From contig CAMKKZ010000003.1 in assembly GCA_946413525.1 (NCBI GenBank), positions 62,001 to 126,000 of the forward strand: 64,000 nt of DNA, read 5' to 3'. Shown one piece after another: positions 42,254-51,808 of this stretch. The DNA comes from an uncultured Oribacterium sp. (GTDB lineage: Bacteria; Bacillota; Clostridia; Lachnospirales; Lachnospiraceae). Under the pieces are notes generated by a model. The model was not told the DNA's origin and made no database searches. It worked only from the letters and a program-made list of their open reading frames with translations. Each line of letters opens with the position of its first letter. Positions within the stretch are counted from its first letter, which is position 1. Made by a program: the position numbers and the translations under genes.

Positions 42254-42433
42254 ATAAAATCCTCCTCTATTATAGTGGATGCCATTAAATTTAATATTAT
42301 ATTATTTCTCTCCAACTTTTGGAATATCCAAATCAATAAAGTTTTCAAAAGGAAATGCCAAAGGAAATGCCTTTACTGCAATTCATACATCATCACTTTT
42401 GCTTATCATTTTAATTGTCTTACGGATTCAAAA

Positions 42434-42465
42434 AGCCGCCAACTGCCATAAGGCAGTTGGCGGCT
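42434..42465 (-). terminator. Terminator of nifJ
   Basis: 14-bp perfect stem AGCCGCCAACTGCC/GGCAGTTGGCGGCT with a four-base loop, followed on the minus strand by TTTTT. Confidence 0.93.
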
Positions 42466-42483
42466 CTTCTATATGCTCTTATG

Positions 42484-42516
42484 ATGTTGAATGCATTCAC
42501 GGAATGCATTCAACAT
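42484..42516. terminator. Second hairpin after nifJ
   Basis: ATGTTGAATGCATTC (42484-42498) pairs with its perfect complement at 42502-42516; a T-run follows on the plus strand. Confidence 0.65.
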
Positions 42517-42605
42517 TTTTCAGCTCCTACTTCACAAATTGTCAATCAATGAATGCTGAGTCAACGAATTGCGAATCAATTAATCGTATATCACCGAACC
42601 GTGAA

Positions 42606-45600
42606 TCAGTTATTATAGAGATCCACCAGCTTCACGAGCTTTGCGTAACGCTCCTTGGCTTCCTGCTCATTCTTCGCGTCAAGCTTCGCGGCACGCTCAG
42701 GGTTCTTAAGCGACAAGGACAGATAACGCACCTCGCCCTTCAGATAATCCTGATAGCCCTCGTACTTCGGCTCCTTGGAATCCAGTGAGAACTTCTTCTC
42801 CGCTGCCGGATTGAAGCGGAAGTTGTTCCAGTAGCCGCATTCGACAGCCAGCTTCTCCTCTGTCTGAGCCTTGGACATTCCCTTCTTGATGCCGTGGTTA
42901 ATGCAAGGGGCATAAGCAATGATGAGGGACGGTCCCGGATAAGCCTCAGCCTCGGTCAGAGCCTTGATGGTCTGGTTCATATCCGCGCCCATGGAAATAT
43001 GCGCTACATAAACATAACCATAGGACATTGCGATTCCGGCCAGATCCTTCTTCTTCATGTCTTTTCCGCCTGCGGCAAACTGTGCCACCGCGCCGGTCGG
43101 GGTTGCCTTCGAGGACTGTCCACCTGTGTTGGAATAAACCTCGGTATCGAAGACCATGACATTGATATCTTTCCCGGAAGCAAGCACATGGTCAAGACCG
43201 CCAAAACCGATGTCATAAGCCCAGCCATCGCCGCCGAATACCCACTGGCTCTTCTTGGAAAGGAAATCCTTGTTCTTCAGAAGCTCCTTCGCAAGAGGAT
43301 CGCTGCTTCCCGAGAGCGCCTCAACCAGCTTGTCCGTAGCGGCGCCATTCAGCGCGCCAATACCATAGCTGTCAAGCCAGGCCTGCGCTGCGTCCTTCAC
43401 AGAAGCATCCTTCTCCATCAGCTCTTCCACATCGGCCTTCAAACGCTCACGAATCGCGTTCTGGGCAAGAAGCATGCCGTATCCGAATTCCGCGTTGTCC
43501 TCGAAGAGGGAGTTATCCCACGCAGGTCCCTGTCCCTTCGCGTTCACCGTGTACGGCGTGGACGGAGATGAGTTGCCCCAGATGGAGGAGCAGCCCGTCG
43601 CGTTGGCAATATACATCCTTTCGCCGAAGAGCTGTGTGATCAGCTTCGCGTAAGGGGTCTCACCGCAGCCAGGGCAGGCGCCGGAGAACTCAAAGAGCGG
43701 CTTCTTGAACTGAGAGCCCTTCACAGAGCCTTCCTTGAACTTGGCAATGACATCCGCTTTCTCCGGAAGCTCTACCGCATAGTCGAAATATTTCTGACGG
43801 TCACGGTTCTCATCAATCGGAGACATGGTAAGAGCCTTCTGACCCTTCATGCCCGGACATACATTCGCGCAGGATCCGCAGCCCGTGCAGTCAAGGATGG
43901 AAACCTTGATGGCGAACTTGTACTCCTTCATTCCGGTCATGTCCTTAACCAGGTTGCCTTCCGGCGCGCCGGCTGCCTCAGCCTCGGTATAAGCGAAAGG
44001 CCTGATGGCCGCATGAGGGCAGACATAGGAGCAGAAGTTACACTGTATGCAGTTATCCGGATTCCAGGCAGGAACATTAACGGCAATGCCGCGCTTCTCA
44101 AAAGCGGCAGAACCGGAAGGAGTCGTGCCATCCGCATAAGGGGTAAAGGCGGAAACCGGCAGGTTGTTGCCTTCCTGAGCGGAAACGGCGATCTGCACAT
44201 TGTTCACGAAATCCACGACATCCTGGCGGCTGCCTTCGGCCTTCGGGAAGTCAAGACCCTCGTCCTCGCAATTCGCCCACTCAGCAGGAATCTCAACCTT
44301 TTCAAAGGCATTGGCACCGGCATCGATGGCGGCCCAGTTCTTCTTGACGACATCCTCGCCCTTGCGGCCATAGGTCTTCTGCGCGGCATCCTTCATCAAC
44401 TCATTGGCATGCTCCTTCGGAATAATGCCGGTCAGCGTGAAGAAAGCAGACTGAAGAATCGTATTGATCCTCGTGGGACCCATTCCGGTCTCGATACCGA
44501 TCTTGACGCCATTGATGATATAGAAGTTGATGTGGTGCTCAGCCATGTACTTCTTCATCTGTCCGGGAAGGTGCTGACCCACTTCATCCTTTGACCATAC
44601 GCAGTTCAGGAGGAAGGTTCCGCCGTCAACAATTTCCTGAACCATGTTGAACTTACGCACATAGGCAGGATTATGACAGGCAACGAAATTCGCCCTCTTG
44701 ATAAGGTATGTGGACTTGATCGGCTTCTTTCCGAAACGGAGATGGCTCATGGTCACGCCGCCAGACTTCTTGGAGTCATAGTCGAAATAAGCCTGGGCAT
44801 ACATATCGGTATTGTCGCCGATGATCTTGATGGAGTTCTTGTTGGCGCCCACGGTACCATCCGCGCCAAGACCCCAGAACTTGCAGTTCACGGTGCCTTC
44901 CGGAGTCGTGACAATGGCGGGACCCGCATCCAGTGAAAGGTGTGTCACATCATCGTTGATGCCGATCGTGAAATGATCCTTGTCCTCGTTCTTGAACACG
45001 GCCACGATCTGGTTCGGAAGCGTATCCTTCGAGCCAAGACCGAAACGGCCTGCCAGCACCTTCACATTCGCGAACTTGGATCCACGGAGTGCTGCTACAA
45101 CATCAAGATAAAGAGGCTCGCCGATGGAACCAGGCTCCTTCGTACGGTCAAGGACGCTGATGGTCTTCACCGTGTCGGGGATGGCGGAAATAAAGGCATC
45201 CGTCGCAAACGGCCTGTACAGACGTACCTTGACAACGCCGACCTTCGCGCCGTCCTTCATCATGTAGTCAATGGTCTCTTCAATGGTATCATTGACGGAA
45301 CCCATGGCAACAATGATATGCTCTGCATCCGGAGCGCCATAATAATTGAAGAGCTTGTAATCCGTACCGATCTTCGCGTTAACCTTGTCCATATATTCCT
45401 GAACAATCTCCGGAAGGGCATTGTAATACGGATTGCAGGCCTCTCTTGCCTGGAAGAAGATATCCGGATTCTGGGCCGAACCGCGCTCCACGGGATGATT
45501 CGGGTTCAGGGCATTCTTGCGGAATTCATCAACCGCGTCCCAGTCCACCATATCCTTAAGGTCTTCGTAATCCCATTCTTCAATTTTCTGTATTTCATGA

Positions 45601-46130
45601 GACGTACGGAATCCATCGAAGAAATTGATGAAGGGAACCTTTCCCTTGATTGCCGCAAGATGCGCCACAGGGGTAAGGTCCATAACTTCCTGAACGGAAG
45701 ATTCGCAGAGCATGGCAGCGCCGGTCTGGCGGCAGGCCATGACATCGGAATGATCTCCGAAAATAGAAAGGGCATGAGATGCAACCGCGCGAGCGGAAAC
45801 ATTGAATACGCCCGGAAGCTGCTCGCCGGCAACCTTATAAAGATCCGGAATCATAAGCAGCAAGCCCTGGGAAGCCGTGAATGTCGTGGTCAGGGCGCCG
45901 GCTGCCAGAGAGCCGTGCACCGCACCGGCCGCGCCAGCCTCAGACTGCATTTCCGTAACCTGTACGGTACGGCCAAGGATGTTCTTCCTTCCTTCCGTTG
46001 CCCACTCGTCAACATGCTCGGGCATCACGGAAGAAGGCGTGATCGGGAAAATCGCAGCCACCTCGGAAAAGGCGTATGACGCATGCGCGGCGGCCTGATT
46101 TCCATCCATCGTTTTCATTTTTCTTGCCAT
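42606..46130 (-). CDS. nifJ: Pyruvate:ferredoxin (flavodoxin) oxidoreductase
   Basis: Oxidatively decarboxylates pyruvate to acetyl-CoA with reduction of ferredoxin; the main pyruvate-to-acetyl-CoA route in clostridia. 1174 residues, single-chain form. Order: domain I (MDGNQAAAHASYAFSEVAAIFPITPSS), gamma domain, CoA-binding region, two [4Fe-4S] ferredoxin motifs (CIQCNFCSYVCPHAAI and CTGCGSCANVCPG), then the TPP domain (CPGCGETPYAKLI with a third cluster, GDGWAYDIGFGGLDHVL, SNTGGQSSKATP). Strong AGGAGG start and an own promoter and terminator: a monocistronic, probably highly expressed gene. Codon choice looks more biased than neighbours. Confidence 0.97.
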   Translation of the reverse strand: MARKMKTMDGNQAAAHASYAFSEVAAIFPITPSSVMPEHVDEWATEGRKNILGRTVQVTEMQSEAGAAGAVHGSLAAGALTTTFTASQGLLLMIPDLYKVAGEQLPGVFNVSARAVASHALSIFGDHSDVMACRQTGAAMLCESSVQEVMDLTPVAHLAAIKGKVPFINFFDGFRTSHEIQKIEEWDYEDLKDMVDWDAVDEFRKNALNPNHPVERGSAQNPDIFFQAREACNPYYNALPEIVQEYMDKVNAKIGTDYKLFNYYGAPDAEHIIVAMGSVNDTIEETIDYMMKDGAKVGVVKVRLYRPFATDAFISAIPDTVKTISVLDRTKEPGSIGEPLYLDVVAALRGSKFANVKVLAGRFGLGSKDTLPNQIVAVFKNEDKDHFTIGINDDVTHLSLDAGPAIVTTPEGTVNCKFWGLGADGTVGANKNSIKIIGDNTDMYAQAYFDYDSKKSGGVTMSHLRFGKKPIKSTYLIKRANFVACHNPAYVRKFNMVQEIVDGGTFLLNCVWSKDEVGQHLPGQMKKYMAEHHINFYIINGVKIGIETGMGPTRINTILQSAFFTLTGIIPKEHANELMKDAAQKTYGRKGEDVVKKNWAAIDAGANAFEKVEIPAEWANCEDEGLDFPKAEGSRQDVVDFVNNVQIAVSAQEGNNLPVSAFTPYADGTTPSGSAAFEKRGIAVNVPAWNPDNCIQCNFCSYVCPHAAIRPFAYTEAEAAGAPEGNLVKDMTGMKEYKFAIKVSILDCTGCGSCANVCPGMKGQKALTMSPIDENRDRQKYFDYAVELPEKADVIAKFKEGSVKGSQFKKPLFEFSGACPGCGETPYAKLITQLFGERMYIANATGCSSIWGNSSPSTPYTVNAKGQGPAWDNSLFEDNAEFGYGMLLAQNAIRERLKADVEELMEKDASVKDAAQAWLDSYGIGALNGAATDKLVEALSGSSDPLAKELLKNKDFLSKKSQWVFGGDGWAYDIGFGGLDHVLASGKDINVMVFDTEVYSNTGGQSSKATPTGAVAQFAAGGKDMKKKDLAGIAMSYGYVYVAHISMGADMNQTIKALTEAEAYPGPSLIIAYAPCINHGIKKGMSKAQTEEKLAVECGYWNNFRFNPAAEKKFSLDSKEPKYEGYQDYLKGEVRYLSLSLKNPERAAKLDAKNEQEAKERYAKLVKLVDLYNN

Positions 46131-46178
46131 AAGGTAATCCTCCTAAAAAATAGGTTCTCGCATAGAATGCTTATATAG

Positions 46179-46206
46179 AGTATAGCATTTTTATAAAAAA
46201 ATGCAA
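46179..46206 (-). promoter_or_regulatory. Sigma-A promoter of nifJ
   Basis: Minus strand TTGCAT (46201-46206), 16 bp, TATACT (46179-46184), in a very AT-rich surrounding. Confidence 0.7.
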
Positions 46207-46246
46207 AGAAAACAATGATAGTATTAAAAATAATACAAAAATCAAT

Positions 46247-46288
46247 AAAAAAACCACGGCGGTCCGGACCGGTTTTGTCCAGACCGCC
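46247..46288 (-). terminator. Terminator of the VanW-domain gene
   Basis: GGCGGTC and GGAC (46258-46269) pair with GTCC and GACCGCC (46277-46288), one unpaired base on each side; the minus strand continues GTGGTTTTTTT. Confidence 0.85.
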
Positions 46289-46377
46289 ATTTTCTTCTTA
46301 TCAGAATCAGTTTTCCACTCTGATTCCAATACCAAGCGATGTGATATTGAGACAGTACTGCCTCATTTGCCAAATCG

Positions 46378-49116
46378 TTAGAAGCCGCCGGGGCCAAGCG
46401 GAATGACTTCGCCGCCGGGACCCTGAAAGCCTTCTTCTTCCCCCGGGCCTCCGGGTCCGCCGGAATCGCCGGAACTGTCAGCACCGCCCGGCCCGTTGCT
46501 GATACCACTGTCGCCATTGTCCATTGGCCCGCCAGGAGATTCTATTCTTTCCGCCTCGGTTTCATGGGAGGCCGCTGTCGGAACATCCTCCGTGATATGA
46601 AGGGTCTCCTCCGAAGTTCTCTCCGGCGTTTGTTCAACAGTATGGCGTTCTCCCGGATCTTCCGCGGAAATGCCCGGGCCGTCCCCTGTCGGGCCGCCCG
46701 AATCGCTGTTCTCTCCGTCCTGCGAGCTCCTGCTGCTCTCTTCCTCCCGCTCCCGGGTGGTCTCCTCAGCCTCGGTCTCAGTCGTCTCCGCTTCCGTACT
46801 GCTTTCCGTCACCGTCTCTCCAGTCGTAGCCGGAGCTGTCGTTTCCTGATAATTTGCGGCATACTGCTTCGGCGGATGCCCTTTATAGGTGACAGAGTGA
46901 TCCTTGACCCGCTCCACCTTGCCGTCTTTCGTTATCTCTTTATAGGCCTGCCACTCAGATCCTGCGGAACCCGAGGTTTGCGACCCCTCTGCGGGCGTAA
47001 TGATCTGAGGCGGTGGTACAGGCAGATCCGCAACCTTTTCAGAAACCAGCTTCCAGCTCACTCCCTCCGGCAGGATGCGCACTCCGTAAATCTGCACATT
47101 CATCGTCTGGTTGTCATACCAGGCCTTGATTCCGATTGCGTGGCTGGAATTATTCACAAAACGGTAATCCGGATCGGGCCATGAGACAGTAGCGTCCATT
47201 CCGGGAGTTACATAAGATGGCGCGAAGGTATGGGAACGCCGGTATGTCGTTGTAAGGCCAGCCTTGAACACGGCGTTGTACAATGTCGTAGACACCTGGC
47301 ACACGCCGCCGCCGATTTCCTGAACTACCTCTCCCTGATTATAGGCTGCCGCGCCGCCATAGCCCTTTGCCTCCGTCCTCTGACCCACCGTGTCATTAAA
47401 AGAGAATTCCTCTCCGGGCTGAAGGACCGTGCCATTCACGGCTCTGGCCGCCAGACGTATATTGGTATTCCGGATCGAATTTGACGTCGTATTGGTTGTA
47501 TAAGAAGCAATGGTCTTGTATTTGTCCTTGATGGAATCCGTGGAGGCCGGAATATTCCTCCCCACCGCGTCAATCGTCAGAGAATAATCCTTCTCCTTGA
47601 CAGCGTTGATCAGCTTTGCGGCGGTTTCCTCCACATTTATTTCATAACCATCCCTGGCTCCGCCGAAAACGAACTTGTCCGAATCATTGTCATAGGACAC
47701 AATGTCGCCGTTTTTGGCCTCCATTTTCCATACCAATGAAAGCTGCTGGATAAAATCGCCAAGCTGGGCCGAATAATCGGGCAGTTCCAGAATGTAATCC
47801 GCACGCTTCTTCGCTTCCGTAGTCTCCACGCTCTCGGACTCGCTCTCCTGCTCTGTCTCCGCGTTTTCCAGAGACTCCTTCTCAGCAGCCGCCTCAGAAA
47901 TCAAAGCCTCTCCACGTTCCTCATAATCCGCAAAGATCTGCTCCACGAATTGGCTGATATTGTCTGCGATCAGATCCGGCACCTGGAAGCTGTTCTTGTC
48001 CGGATGGATATGGACGCTTGACAGAGGATTATCCACCTTCACAACCTCTTCAGTGCCTTCATTATCAATGCCCTCGCTGGAGGTAGACGAAGAAGTCTCA
48101 ACAGGTATTTCAGGCATTGAGAACGCGTCCAGATGGGGATTGGTATTTCTCACAACCAATTTCCAGTCATAGGCCTTTTTCAGGGCTTCGATGACCTGCT
48201 CCCGGTCCATGTTCTCAAGGGACAAAGGCTCCGCCCCCGGAGCAAAGGCGCTGTAGTCGAGATATAGCGGCACCCGGATAATGTTCGGATTAAAAATGGA
48301 GATTTCCGGTGTCTCTTCCGCCAAAGTCTCAGGCTTCTCATTTGTAAGAAGGCCATCCCTCATCAAAAACACAATTCCAACCACGGCCAGGACAAAGGCA
48401 AAAATGGTTCCTGCCACGAAAGCGGCATTGCTCCCGCCGCCGCTGCTGCCTCTCTGCCGCATGGCGCTGTTACGCCGTACTCCCGTGTAAGAGCTCTTCG
48501 GCAGCGAGGCCTTGGAGGGTCTGGAAGAAGAATAATCCCTGTCCCTCTTCCCGTAATCATCCTCAGCATAATCCCTCCCAAAACTGTTTCTGCGGGAAGA
48601 ATTTCCCGAAAAAGACAAATCCTGAGAATCCCTGTTTCTGGATGAACTATTTCTGGCCGAACCGCTTCTTGATGATCCGTTCCTTAATGAAGTGCCGGCT
48701 TGCGCGCCTACCCGGCCCTCCTCCCGTTCCGAATATCTGTCACGGGAATATTTTCTTTCGGAATAGTCATCATAGGATTCCTCCGGGGAAAATCTTCTTC
48801 CGTTTGCGCGTCCGGAGGAATAGTCATCATCATAGGCACGGTTACGGGAATAATTGTCATTATAACTGCTGTCCGGGGAATGGTAGTCTTCATACCTGCT
48901 ATTCCCGCGGGAATAACTATTCTGATGGCTGTTCCCTTCGGAATAGTCATCATCATAAGCATCCTCCCAGGCATAACTATCCCGCGCAAAGCTGCCGGAT
49001 AAAGAATCGGAATATCTGCCGGACTGTGTGGTCCGGCTTTTCTGCCTGCTTCTCGCCCTGGATGCGCCTCTGTCATAGTTCGATCTGCTTCTTTGCTCCA
49101 TACTCCTTTTTCCCAT
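46378..49116 (-). CDS. VanW-domain cell-wall protein with long disordered tails
   Basis: 912 residues. 1-228 is an intracellular, highly polar Arg/Ser/Asp/Tyr-rich tail (YSRGNSRYEDYHSPDSSYND and similar). A single membrane anchor follows (about 232-252, FVAGTIFAFVLAVVGIVFLM). The extracellular part has a putative peptidoglycan-binding domain, a Glu/Ser-rich insertion (about 425-450), then the VanW domain (LQPGEEFSFNDTVGQRTEAK, GYGGAAAYNQGEVVQEIGGG, VCQVSTTLYNAV). From about 770 a Thr/Glu/Ser/Gly/Pro-rich tail ends GGEVIPLGPGGF. VanW-domain proteins are common in clostridia and unrelated to vancomycin resistance in most genomes; enzymatic role unclear. The start is uncertain: Met1 lacks and Met6 has a close AAAGGAG. 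Confidence 0.88.
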   Translation of the reverse strand: MGKRSMEQRSRSNYDRGASRARSRQKSRTTQSGRYSDSLSGSFARDSYAWEDAYDDDYSEGNSHQNSYSRGNSRYEDYHSPDSSYNDNYSRNRAYDDDYSSGRANGRRFSPEESYDDYSERKYSRDRYSEREEGRVGAQAGTSLRNGSSRSGSARNSSSRNRDSQDLSFSGNSSRRNSFGRDYAEDDYGKRDRDYSSSRPSKASLPKSSYTGVRRNSAMRQRGSSGGGSNAAFVAGTIFAFVLAVVGIVFLMRDGLLTNEKPETLAEETPEISIFNPNIIRVPLYLDYSAFAPGAEPLSLENMDREQVIEALKKAYDWKLVVRNTNPHLDAFSMPEIPVETSSSTSSEGIDNEGTEEVVKVDNPLSSVHIHPDKNSFQVPDLIADNISQFVEQIFADYEERGEALISEAAAEKESLENAETEQESESESVETTEAKKRADYILELPDYSAQLGDFIQQLSLVWKMEAKNGDIVSYDNDSDKFVFGGARDGYEINVEETAAKLINAVKEKDYSLTIDAVGRNIPASTDSIKDKYKTIASYTTNTTSNSIRNTNIRLAARAVNGTVLQPGEEFSFNDTVGQRTEAKGYGGAAAYNQGEVVQEIGGGVCQVSTTLYNAVFKAGLTTTYRRSHTFAPSYVTPGMDATVSWPDPDYRFVNNSSHAIGIKAWYDNQTMNVQIYGVRILPEGVSWKLVSEKVADLPVPPPQIITPAEGSQTSGSAGSEWQAYKEITKDGKVERVKDHSVTYKGHPPKQYAANYQETTAPATTGETVTESSTEAETTETEAEETTREREEESSRSSQDGENSDSGGPTGDGPGISAEDPGERHTVEQTPERTSEETLHITEDVPTAASHETEAERIESPGGPMDNGDSGISNGPGGADSSGDSGGPGGPGEEEGFQGPGGEVIPLGPGGF

Positions 49117-49145
49117 CCCGGCTTAACAGCCGCAATGAATCAAGC

Positions 49146-49282
49146 CGTAACTATTCAGTTAGCGCCTCGAGCTTGCCGCGAGGCGCATATGAAAGCGTCG
49201 AAAAGCCCGCCTCGGGCGTACTCGGAATGCGCGTAAGCGCCAAGCCCGAGGCGTAACTGTTCAGCTTGACTGAACAGTTACA
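49146..49282. repeat. R1 element, divergent copy 3, at the leuS stop codon
   Basis: 137 bp with R1 ends (CGTAACTATTCAG ... CTGAACAGTTACA) but a different interior: stems GCGCCTCG/CGAGGCGC and CGCCTCGGGC/GCCCGAGGCG. Flanked by TCAAGC on both sides (49140-49145, 49283-49288); the right flank contains the leuS stop codon. Confidence 0.85.
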
Positions 49283-51703
49283 TCAAGCCTTCACAACCAG
49301 GTTGACCACCCTTCCCGGAACATAAACCTCACGTACCAGAGTCCCGTTCAGCTTTCCTGGAAGCGCGTCACGGGCTGCCTGGAGGACAGTCTCCTTATCC
49401 GCGTCACGAGGAACGCTGATCACGGCCTTCGCCTTTCCATTCACCTGTACAGGCAGTTCTATTTCCTCCGCCTTCATGGCGTCCTCGTCATAAGAAGGCC
49501 AGCCCGCCTGGAAAACGCTGCCCTCTCCGCCCAGATCATGCCAGCATTCCTCAGCCATATGCGGGGCAAAGGGTGCCAGAAGCACGGAATAAACGCGAAG
49601 CGTCTCCCGGTCCATTCCACCAGCCGTTTTCGCCAGCTCAAGCATGGCATTATTATACTCCATGAAGCCGGAAACAACGGTATTCAATGAAAACGCCTCA
49701 AAGCGCTGCTCAATATCATGTACCAGGTTGTGGCGCAGGCGGATCATTTCTTTTGTAGGGCTGATATCCTTGTCGCTGGATTCCTGCACAAGATTATAAA
49801 AACGGTTCAGGAAGCGGTATACGCCATCTATGCCCCTGTCATCCCACTCCGCGTCAAGGGCGGGCGGCCCGACAAACAGTTCATATAGACGGAGGGAATC
49901 ACAGCCATAGTCCCTCACAAGGTCATCCGGTGAAACGACATTCCCCTTGGACTTTGACATTTTGATGCCGTTTTTGCCGGTGATCATCCCCTGGTTAAAG
50001 AGCTTTTTGAACGGCTCGTCAAAACCGATCACCCCTATGTCGTACAGGAACTTTGTCCAGAACCTGGAATACAGGAGATGCAATACCGCATGCTCCACGC
50101 CGCCAATATACATGTCAACGGGGAGGTACTTGTCCGCCTTCTCCTTACTCACCAGGGCGTCCTTATTATTTACATCCACGTAACGAAGGAAGTACCAGGA
50201 TGAGCCGGCCCACTGCGGCATGGTATTCGTTTCCCTTTTCGCGGGTCCCCCGCATTTCGGGCACTTGCAATTTACCCAGTCTGTAATGGCGGCCAGAGGG
50301 GACTCTCCCGTACCTGTCGGTTCGTAATTCTCCACCTCCGGAAGACGCAGCGGCAGCTCTTCCTCCGGCACGCCGACGTTTCCGCAGACAGGGCAATGGA
50401 CAACCGGAATCGGCTCACCCCAATAACGCTGTCTGGAGAACACCCAGTCACGCAGCTTGAAGCTGACCGTTTTCCTGCCCAGCCCCCTTGCCTCGATCAT
50501 GGCCGGGGCTTCCTTCTTCAGCACTGAGGATTCCATCCCGTTCCATTCCCCGGAATTGATCATCAATCCCTCAGCCGCCGTATATGCCTCCTGCATATCC
50601 GGCGTCTCCCTGCCATCCTTTGAAATGACCTGAATGATCGGCAGGCCGAACTTCTTCGCGAAAAGGAAATCTCTGTCATCATGAGCGGGAACGCACATAA
50701 TAGCCCCTGTTCCATGATCCGCAAGGACATAATCGGAAATCCATACAGGAATCGGCTGACCGCTCATAGGGTTAATGGCATAGGAACCCGTAAACTCCCC
50801 TGTCTTCTCCTTGTCGATTGCCGCCATCCGGTCTACGTTGGACTTGTTCGCGGCCCTCCGGACATACTCTTCTACCGCCTCTCTCCTGTCCTCCGTGGTC
50901 AGCCCGGCTACCAGCGGATGCTCGGGGGCAAGCACCATGAAAGTGGCTCCGAACAGGGTATCCGGCCTTGTAGTGAAAACCCTGATGCTCTCTTCCTTGC
51001 CCTGAACCTTGAAGTCCACCTCAGCCCCATAGGAGCGGCCGATCCACTCCGTCTGCATTTTCTTGACCTTTTCCGGCCACTCCAGCTTGTCCAGGTCGTC
51101 AAGCAGCCGGTCGGCATAAGCCGTAATCTTCAGCATCCACTGACGCAGGTTTTTCTTTGTCACTTCCGTGCCGCATCGTTCACAGCGGCCGTCCACCACT
51201 TCCTCATTGGCCAGCCCGGTCTTGCAGGATGGGCACCAGTTAATAGGAAATTCCTTTTCATATGCAAGACCCTTCTTGAACATCTGAAGGAAAATCCACT
51301 GCGTCCATTTATAAAAATCAGGATCCGTCGTATTCAGCTCCATGTCCCAGTCATAAAGCGCGTTAATCTGCTTCAACTGTCCCTTGATCGACTCCACATT
51401 CTTTTTCGTGGTTATGGAAGGGTGTATTCCCATCTTGATGGCATAATTTTCAGCCGGAAGGCCAAAAGCGTCCCAGCCCATAGGGTGAATAACATATTTC
51501 CCCCTGATGAGCTGATACCTCGCCCATGCGTCTGAAATGACGTACCCCCTCCAATGGCCCACATGCAATCCAGAGCTGGAAGGGTAAGGAAACATGTCAA
51601 GACAATAATATTTTTCCTTTTTTCCGTCATTCACATTGATCGGGTTGCGATCCCAAAACTCCTGCCATTTCTTTTCGACAGCATCATGATTGTATCTGAC
51701 CAT
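49283..51703 (-). CDS. leuS: Leucyl-tRNA synthetase
   Basis: 806 residues from the ATG at 51703 (AGAGGAG site); an apparent extension upstream is translated R2 repeat. Class I signatures: PYPSSSGLHVGHWRGYV (HIGH-type) and KMSKSKGNVV (KMSKS-type). The CP1 editing domain (about 220-420) contains TTRPDTLFGATF; zinc-type cysteines CPSCKTGLANEEV and CPVCGNVG are present. Anticodon-binding domain at the C-terminus. No T-box in the short leader, so probably cotranscribed with rpoD 102 bp upstream. Its stop codon was duplicated by the R1 insertion. Confidence 0.97.
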   Translation of the reverse strand: MVRYNHDAVEKKWQEFWDRNPINVNDGKKEKYYCLDMFPYPSSSGLHVGHWRGYVISDAWARYQLIRGKYVIHPMGWDAFGLPAENYAIKMGIHPSITTKKNVESIKGQLKQINALYDWDMELNTTDPDFYKWTQWIFLQMFKKGLAYEKEFPINWCPSCKTGLANEEVVDGRCERCGTEVTKKNLRQWMLKITAYADRLLDDLDKLEWPEKVKKMQTEWIGRSYGAEVDFKVQGKEESIRVFTTRPDTLFGATFMVLAPEHPLVAGLTTEDRREAVEEYVRRAANKSNVDRMAAIDKEKTGEFTGSYAINPMSGQPIPVWISDYVLADHGTGAIMCVPAHDDRDFLFAKKFGLPIIQVISKDGRETPDMQEAYTAAEGLMINSGEWNGMESSVLKKEAPAMIEARGLGRKTVSFKLRDWVFSRQRYWGEPIPVVHCPVCGNVGVPEEELPLRLPEVENYEPTGTGESPLAAITDWVNCKCPKCGGPAKRETNTMPQWAGSSWYFLRYVDVNNKDALVSKEKADKYLPVDMYIGGVEHAVLHLLYSRFWTKFLYDIGVIGFDEPFKKLFNQGMITGKNGIKMSKSKGNVVSPDDLVRDYGCDSLRLYELFVGPPALDAEWDDRGIDGVYRFLNRFYNLVQESSDKDISPTKEMIRLRHNLVHDIEQRFEAFSLNTVVSGFMEYNNAMLELAKTAGGMDRETLRVYSVLLAPFAPHMAEECWHDLGGEGSVFQAGWPSYDEDAMKAEEIELPVQVNGKAKAVISVPRDADKETVLQAARDALPGKLNGTLVREVYVPGRVVNLVVKA

Positions 51704-51708
51704 ATATG

Positions 51709-51808
51709 CTCCTCTATTATAGTGGTTTTTCGGCCATCTTAATTGCCGACAAGCAGCCGCGGTATCGCAGGCTATACGGCTTATCAAAGTGGTTTTTGGG
51801 CCACCTTA
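51709..51808 (-). repeat. R2 repeat, one and a half units, between rpoD and leuS
   Basis: The full unit (about 51709-51782) ends on the minus strand in CTATAATAGAGGAG, the leuS ribosome site. The partial second unit (about 51783-51808) includes the rpoD stop codon, so it contributes the end of that gene. Confidence 0.75.

Larger units (their letters stand above)
42254..42605. other. Intergenic region between nifJ and the alpha-galactosidase
   Basis: No gene. It holds the nifJ terminator, a second hairpin, several short GAATCAAT-like direct repeats (42535-42600) and AT-rich DNA that probably carries the alpha-galactosidase promoter, though no convincing hexamer pair is seen. Confidence 0.65.

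Noticed and set aside
44940..46079. Long plus-strand open frame opposite nifJ (and similar ones opposite the PTS gene at 10942-12255 and opposite dnaE)
   Set aside because: Antisense shadows caused by codon bias of highly expressed genes; no ribosome site or recognisable domain.
49283..51808. T-box leaders for leuS and alaS
   Set aside because: Only about 100 and 150 bp of R2-filled DNA precede these genes; no specifier loop or T-box sequence is visible.
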